NCBI RefSeq assembly: GCF_018446385.1
Contig: NC_055990.1
Span: 23,689,058 to 23,753,057, forward strand
DNA: 64,000 nucleotides
Direction of reading: 5' to 3'
Origin: Zingiber officinale
Taxonomy: Eukaryota; Streptophyta; Magnoliopsida; Zingiberales; Zingiberaceae
In this document: piece after piece, positions 57,276-64,000 of the stretch
Position numbering within the stretch: position 1 is the stretch's first letter
Layout: each line of letters starts with the position of its first letter
Notes under the pieces: generated by a model
The model's input: the letters and a program-made list of their open reading frames with translations, nothing else
What the model was told of the DNA's origin: nothing
Database searches by the model: none
Translations under genes and position numbers: made by a program

Positions 57276-58736
57276 TTAGTGCACTCTTTTTGATGTGTGT
57301 CAAAGAGAAAGAAAATGAAAGCTTTAAGTTGATATTCTCCTCTAGTGAACAAATTGAAAAACTCCTAGCTTTAGGGGAGCTAAGGTGTAGGGTCTCAATT
57401 TTATTTGTAGTTTTACCTAAGTTGAACGAATTGCCAAACATTAAAAGGAGAAGATTGCCAGTGCAATCATGCTCCAAGTGATTTGGTATGGCTTACATTG
57501 ATGATTGCCTCGAGGATGGTATAAGATATATGAGGTTTGCCCAATCTTCGCAGAACTGCAGAAGATTTGGTATGACTTACATTAAATCAAAGCTCATTCA
57601 GAGATCTTTAATAAATTTCGAAGTTTATCCTTAACTACCCTATTTCAAACCCAAAAAATATCATTTAAATCATTTTCGGATGTCTGGAGGATTTTATCTT
57701 TTTTATTATCATTTTTTCATCTTATTAGGGTTTTAAATTATTTAAACATATGTTTAATTATTTTTGAGTTAGTTTTTTATCAATAACATTTTGTCATTAC
57801 TTTTCTCCAAAATGATGAGTTTTTGGATGCCTATTGTCTAGTATTGTGTGACATCAACCAGTCTTTAGAAGATTATTTTCGACGTTCATATTTGAATCAA
57901 ATGATTCAATAGCTTCTGTTATGTACGTTAGGTGCTTTGCTGGCCTTTAAATTTGATCATCTTATAAACCAAGGAAATATTTTTGACGTTGAATGTGTTA
58001 TTATTATTGTATTAATAGAAATTTTTTATTATTTTATTTTATGTTATGAAAATATAAATATTATTATTATGCGAGAATGGTAGTTAAATTACTAGTTAAT
58101 TTAAATTTGTATATGTAGTAATGTAATCTGAGGTGTTGAGTGTAAATAATTGCATATATATGTAAAATTAGTTATCTATCTATATGTAAATGAGTTTTTT
58201 AGGTACTTTTTCTAATTATTAATCAAGGATCGTACGAGTCTACGATTCGATCCCGACCGATCCGATTCGATCCTGGCACTAAATTGATTCTGCGTAGGAT
58301 CGCGATTCTACAAACTATGTCTCTACCTATATATATTAGTATATTACACTATTGTCACTTTATGTTTACCTCCCTAAGTTTGGTGCATTTACAAGGAATC
58401 TTAGTCCTTTTACAATTAGGTCCTCAACAATATCACTTATTATAATTGTTTATTTAAAAGAAAAATATTATTATCAAAATATAAAATTGGTAAATTTTGC
58501 AATTTGATATCGATAATAAATTAGTGATAAAATATTTATATATTAATAACTATTATTAGACATTTTTTAAAAGTATACGGGATTAAACAAATTCTCCACA
58601 TTATTCAAAACAATTTTTATGCTATTTGATATAAATATTCTACAATGTATTCTTTATTTGTTATTTGATATAATTTTGACTATAGATTTGTTTATTATTT
58701 TCGCTATAATCTACTATGTTGTTAATATAGTTCATT
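57276..58736. other. Noncoding stretch with a short shared hairpin-like motif
   Basis: No gene is recognised. The phrase TTTGGTATGACTTACATT and a variant occur twice at about 57481 and 57566. A 24-base segment at 57544-57567 is found again in reverse orientation at 61797-61820. A CG-containing patch with repeated GATTCGATCC lies near 58236-58270. Confidence 0.4.
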
Positions 58737-58919
58737 TTGTTTGATAATTGCCAATATCCCCCTCCTCACCATACATTTATTTCTCTTTCCCACACGATAG
58801 AAATGAACACCAATTTATTTTTTATCACCACCATAATAACCCATTATAAATCGCACGAAATGCACATAACACACACATTAGAAAGAATGACTAATGAGGA
58901 GATGGCAAAGGTCTACAAA

Positions 58920-59055
58920 TGGTGGTCCTTGGCAAGATTCTCCTATTTCTCTCTTCCAATCCAAAGTGGTCCTTTGCAAGAATCTCTTCTCCCTCTCTTC
59001 TAATCCAATCTATAGTTGGTCGTCCTTGGCAAGAATCTCTTCTCACTCTCTTTCA
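58920..59055 (+). repeat. Imperfect triple repeat with GGTCCTTGGCAAGAATCTC
   Basis: Three related units start near 58921, 58969 and 59023. Each runs TGGTCCTTGGCAAGAATCTC followed by a TCTC/CCTCTC tract and a TCCAATCCAA-like end. Spacing is about 48-54 bases. Confidence 0.7.
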
Positions 59056-60851
59056 TTTCACTTATATAATCCTCCTTTTAATGCAATTTATTTTAGTTTG
59101 TTCTGTCTATTTACTTCGATACTTTCTTAAATTTAGCAAGTTCAGAACCAACAAAAGCTAATGCTCAATTTCCCAAGTAAAACTACATTGGACTGTGTCA
59201 ATCTAGAACTTGCCAAATCCAATCAATATTGTCCAATTTTGAAAACAATACTTATGTTAAACTCTAACCAATTTGGCTCTTCTAGTTATACAATATATTG
59301 GTCATTTAAATATGCTCATAAAATTTTTACCTTGTTTTCACATTTTATTATTCGTTTAAGCTACACCTATTCAATCTTAAATAACAATACTATTGATTTT
59401 TATTTCTAGTAATTTCACACATTGAGTTTTTTCACCTCTACTTATTTCCTAATTGTCACATGCTCTCATATTTATATGGTGGGCAAACCTCCAATCTTAT
59501 AAAATCTATTTACCATAAAAGGCAACAATGATTACAAGATTCCAAAAGTTACTTTCATTTCAACCACTCACTCTTTATTAATTACTTTATTAATCATAGT
59601 TTTATGATATCTCTTTCATATCAAGACTATAACAACAATAAAGTCTGTATCCAACTAAGTGGGCAAATAGAGATCCTCCTAAGTCATTGGACTCAATTTC
59701 CTACTATCTTCATCTATATATGTAAATGAATGTTATATTATTTTATCATTGTTAAACAAATCTTCTCTGGTCTCCTCTTTCTCTATGAATGTATGTATTT
59801 GTTATGTTCTCACATCACTGACATTTAGTAGACCCCTAAGTTCACGCCTATGCAATCTTAAATGTAACTCTCGGAGTTTTTTCTCAATAGACGCAATCTC
59901 GACTTTCTCTCTAATATTTTCATTTCATATCTTGTTCATTTTTATGTCCACATATCTTCCTTAACATCTTCATCTCTATGGCTCTCATCATTAGCCTGTA
60001 TATTCACTTTATAACCCAACATTCAACTCCGTATAATATAGTAGGTTTAACCGTTGTTTTGAAAAACTTCTCGCTAAGTTTTAGAAGTACATTACAATCA
60101 CAAAGAACACATCACACCCTCGTCTATTTTAACCATCTTATTGTCTCTTATGTAAAACATCTCTATCTACTATTTCATCTCTGTGCAAAAACGATCATAG
60201 ATACTTAAAATTCTCCGTTGCAATAACTCCTCATCTCCTATCTTAGCAATTGTCTTGATACGTTTAATACTACTAAACTTAAATTTCATATATTCTGTCT
60301 TTCCTCTACTAAGTCTTTTACTTCCAATGTTTCCCGCCAAGATTTAAACTTAGCATTTACTCCATGTGTTTCATCAACCAAAACAATGTCATCTGCAAAC
60401 AATATGCACCATCATAATGTGTCTTGAATGTGTATAGTTCATCTATAACTAGTCTAAGAAGGTACGAACATAGAACTAATCCTTATGTAATCCTATCTTT
60501 ACAGAAAATATTTCAATTAATCCACCTGGAGTCTTCATTTTATCATTATATCCTTATACATATCCTTAATTGTTACAATATATGCTATGCTAATATATCT
60601 ATTTTTAAAAATTCTCAACATGATTTCCTTCAGGATTCTATCATAGGTTTTTTTCTAGGTTAATGAATATGATGTATAAGTATGGTTTCTTTTTCCCAAT
60701 ACTTTTCGATGAGTTGTTTGAGAAGATATATAACTTCTATTATCAATCTTTCAAGCATGAATTCAAATTATTTTCAATCTTCTTAGTTTCCTTAATTGTT
60801 TTTTCTCTCACTCTTCCTCAAAGTTGCAAACTATGACTCATTAGTTTAATG

Positions 60852-62208
60852 CAAGGTTTTGAATCTCGACCCGTGCCACGGTTTCGGTCCCAGACCGGAA
60901 CGATACGATTTTGATATTTTTTTAATTTATATATAGTAATTATTAGATAAATATGTTTATTGTGTATAATTTAAAAATAAGTTGTATATTAATTTTATAT
61001 AAATTCTAAATTATTGAACAACATAATATTGTTAGAAAAAATAATTAAATATAGTTTTTATTTAAGAAAATTGATCTAGACTTGAATTAAAATTGATACT
61101 AAGTTTGATTGATATATCATAATACGTTACATTACTAATATCAAAAGGAACGACATGAATCAGATGGAAGCATTGGTTCTTGCAACATTCTGCTTAGAGC
61201 AACTCCATAGATAAAAAAATATTATCTATAATAAGTATATAAATTAACACAAAAATACTACTTTATATATAATAATTATATAAATTGACTATTTATTAAT
61301 TTAATTATTAATTTAAATAATATATGTTTAAAAAATAATTTACATAATTATGTAAAATAGTAAAAAAATACAAAATATTTTTTTAAATTATTAGAATATA
61401 AATCTGATATTTTAGATTTTTTAAAAAAAAATAAAATTTTTAAATAAAATTTAAATCAATAAAACTAATTTTCAAGATATTAATTAATATTTTTTTTATA
61501 TTTTATTGGGATAATTTAATTGGAGTTTAGAAAAGCATGTTTGAAATATCATATTAGAAAAGTTTTCAATTAATTAAATAAATGATGGGATTTATTTTCT
61601 TGCGAACTTCGCGAAGAACAGAAACGCGAACACGGGCGCCGACGACTGCGGGCGAGGCGTCCGGTGGCGGTGGACGAGGCATTCGGCAGTGGCGGGCGAG
61701 GCGTCCGACGACGACGACGGGCGAGGCGTCCAGCGACGCTTCTGGTGTAGCCGAAAGCGTCCTGTGACATCTTTGGCCCCGCCTGCGACACCTCTGAATC
61801 TTCTGCAGTTCTGCGAAGATGATCAGAGGCCCTGTGACTCTTCCAAAGGCGCCAGAGGCGTCCCGCGACGCCTCCGGTGAGACTCCCTCGTCTCCGGTCT
61901 CACATTTAGGGCAAATTAAACGCATACCTATTCGGAGAGTGATGCTTGATGCTGCCTCCCAACTGTCTCCCTACTCGCCGGTTGCCTTCGTCTGCCTCGC
62001 AATTCTTGGCTGGCGATGCACGTGTCCTTGCTGGCGACGCACGCGTCCTTGCTGGCTGGTGACATACGCGACGTGATTCCTCCTATCGCCACAGTGATGA
62101 ATGCAGTGACACACGAAACAAAGTGACTCGCGGTGCTGGTTTTGTGCGTTAAGCGGGACGGTAAATTTCGTCCGTGCCCGACGACACAGAACGAAATTAT
62201 AATCCTTG
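60852..62208. mobile_element. Non-autonomous hAT-like element nested in the LINE
   Basis: The ends read CAAGGTTTTGAAT and, on the other strand, CAAGGATTATAAT, and are flanked by a perfect 8-bp duplication GTTTAATG (60844-60851 and 62209-62216). Removing 60852-62216 restores LINE continuity. The left half is AT-rich. The right part (61570-62160) is strikingly GC-rich, with repeated GGGCGAGGCGTCCG and GGCGTCC-GACGCC units, possibly captured genic DNA. No transposase domain is visible. The superfamily is inferred from duplication length and terminal bases. Confidence 0.75.
61600..61890. repeat. GC-rich GGCGAGGCGTCC repeats
   Basis: Five or more variants of GGGCGAGGCGTCC occur about 30 bases apart, followed by related GCGACGC units. 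Frames are open on both strands only because stops are rare in such sequence. Confidence 0.6.
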
Positions 62209-62800
62209 GTTTAATGTCATATAATTTGTACAATTTTGTCCATCTCTTATTTTTATGCATGGGATTAGAATACTTACTATCTACGAATCAAATATTTTCT
62301 TCATTTTAATATCAGGTTGAATAGCTTCGTAAATGATTCAATATTCTACTTCCCTAAACACTTCCATACCTTTATTAAAATATCATCCAATCCAACCGTT
62401 TTCCTATTTTGCATCTCATTTAATTCCCATTCTACTTTAGAAATTTGAATTCTCTGATAAAAAATTAAATTTTTGTACTCCTCTGACCTACTTAAGCTTC
62501 CTAACATAAGTTGGTTACTTAAACTTTTATCAAAAAGTGGATGAAAATACCTCTTCAATCACTCCTTTATTTCCTCATGCTTTACTAGTACATTATTAGA
62601 TTCATCTTTAATGCATCTTATTTGAGTAGGATTTTTTTCCTCTCTCACTTTAACTATTTTTATAGATGTCCCTTTTCCCTTTTTTGTATCAAGTCGTCGA
62701 TACAAGCGCTTGAAAGCTATATTCTTGGCTTCATTCACTTCTTTCGTGATTTTTTCTTAGCTACTACATACTTTTTTTAAAGTTTTTTTTTTCATTCTTA

Positions 62801-64000
62801 CAAGTGTACACTAAGTGTTCGTTTTTCCACCACTTTTTCTTATATCAAAACTACATTACATAAATTTAAGTTGTGCTTTACTAAACTTAAAATCTTTGAT
62901 TTCTAAAGTTTATCTTTATAATTCAAGATTTGAGTTTAATATATTTATGTTCCCATCAATTAGTACAATGCCATTTGCACATAACAACAGCAAAAAAAAA
63001 AAAGTTTATCTTAAACATAATTGATAAGTTCATCTAGTATTAATGTAAGGAAGAAAGCGACTTAGTGTCGACTGTTGGTTAGTCCACTTAGGAAACTAAT
63101 CAAACCAAATCAAATAAATCATTTAGTTTCCATTTTAACAAACATAAACTAGATTTGATTTATGCAGTAATCCTTCTTTGGCCAAACAAAAAAATATAAG
63201 CCAATTTAATAAACACTTGGCTCAAGCTCTTCAACTTCCTTGAAAGGATGACCACTAAATTTTTTTTTTATTACACTAATTAAAAAGTTTTCTATGTTCT
63301 CTCTCTATCCCTTACACCTACCACTCTAATCAATTCAACTTTCTAACAATAGAATCTGTGGTTGCCTTTGAATATGTTTGAATTATCTCGAACAATATTC
63401 TCTTATTTCATTCTGTTGAAGTTACACTTAGTTACCCTTGAATATTAAATCAACTAATTCTCCGATTGAAGCAAATATTGTTATGTTATCCTAGCATTTG
63501 GCGAATACAAGATCATCAAAGACTGGAATAATCAAAAGAAAAACATTAAGATCTCTAATTGTGAGGCCATGTGAGTTATGGATGGGCAATGCATACCATC
63601 AAATTATCTGACACCCCAAGCAAGAAAGAGAACATGTGCTAATGTCTATATATATCACTGAAAATATTCATTGCACATGCAGAGACTGGCATGATAGATC
63701 AAAAATACTTTCTGACATTCTGCAATCTGCATACATGATGTCCACTATAGGCCATTTGGTATGAATTAGAATTCAACTCAGGTCATATGGCTGTTCCAAG
63801 TTACATATCAGATCTTGGTCATGAAAAATCATATATACTTCTCAAAACTTGGGTGCATCCAGGCTCATCAATTGAATAACAAAGAATATGAATGTTCTAA
63901 AATTCACATTAATTATCAGGAAAGGTAAACTAGCTAGATTTTTTCACCTGTTTTCAATGTCATTTCCTCCTAATGGGAGAGCAAATGGCTGTAGAACTTG
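62801..64000. other. AT-rich noncoding stretch to window end
   Basis: I find no exon with confidence here. If the GT47 gene at 51-52 kb is functional, this may still be intron. Confidence 0.35.

Larger units (their letters stand above)
59630..62800 (-). mobile_element. RTE-clade LINE relic, split by a hAT-like element
   Basis: Read on the minus strand, the right part (62800-62217) has RLYRRLDTKKGKG, KCLG and KTVGLDDILIKVWKCLG, which match the start of plant RTE reverse transcriptase. After the hAT-like insertion the left part (60843-59640) continues with IKLMSHS, KKPYDRILKEIM-like sequence, the catalytic-box variant FADDIVLVDETHG (about 60362-60400) and downstream domains. It ends near 59630 with a TTATTGTTGTT tail preceded by CCCACTTAGTTGGA, the usual RTE 3' end. 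Many stops and frame changes show it is an old, dead copy. The endonuclease domain is not seen (5' truncation). Confidence 0.8.

Noticed and set aside
61566-61925. Minus-strand 119-codon frame in the GC-rich cargo
   Set aside because: It is built from the GGCGAGGCGTCC repeats and is open in several frames, so it is not evidence of a gene.

Overview
The window is nuclear DNA of a flowering plant. It has intron-bearing plant genes embedded in nested retrotransposons and DNA transposons, and no bacterial-style operons. The very GC-rich first exon of the one complete gene, with later exons of ordinary composition, is the 5'-to-3' GC gradient typical of monocots. The repeat style suggests Zingiberales such as ginger, but that is only an inference.

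Layout. (1) 1-17,140: a long LTR-retrotransposon segment (host LTR, + strand, initiator-Met-tRNA primer site at 16,402) was hit twice. One hit is a non-autonomous Copia-like element on the minus strand (297-7,014, 5-bp target duplication ATTAC). The other is a 5.5-kb CACTA DNA transposon (9,884-15,372, 3-bp duplication TCT) carrying captured exons of a BOP1-like ribosome-biogenesis gene, a MAK/MHK-like protein kinase and unidentified genes. (2) 17,141-27,801: AT-rich noncoding sequence plus decayed minus-strand Copia pieces (19,436-24,826) and an unidentified GC-rich block near 26.3-27.0 kb. (3) 27,802-39,905: a Gypsy solo LTR with an intact 5-bp duplication (GTTAG), then an 11.3-kb Gypsy element of the Tat lineage on the minus strand. 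Its gag-pol is broken, two minisatellite arrays lie behind pol, and a multi-exon gene (aORF) runs in the opposite direction. (4) 39,906-45,400: AT-rich intergenic DNA with an 842-bp non-autonomous hAT element (8-bp duplication GATGTAAC). (5) 45,441-47,660: a complete four-exon serine hydroxymethyltransferase gene (+). (6) 49,937-50,012: a perfect 31-bp inverted repeat. (7) 51,084-52,198: the last three exons of a GT47 exostosin-family glycosyltransferase gene (minus), with an intact splice acceptor pointing to 5' exons that are not visible. (8) 53,174-64,000: a decayed plus-strand Copia element with a tiny LINE-tail insertion, then an RTE-clade LINE split by a 1.36-kb hAT-like element (8-bp duplication GTTTAATG).

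How the parts relate. Only SHMT (one-carbon metabolism and photorespiration-type chemistry) and perhaps the GT47 gene (cell-wall glycan synthesis) look like host genes. They are convergent and about 3.4 kb apart. If the GT47 gene is functional, everything from 52,199 to the right edge could be one intron more than 11.8 kb long. The mobile elements give a relative chronology through nesting. The most striking item is the antisense spliced gene in the Tat element: its reading frame is far better preserved than the gag-pol of the same element.
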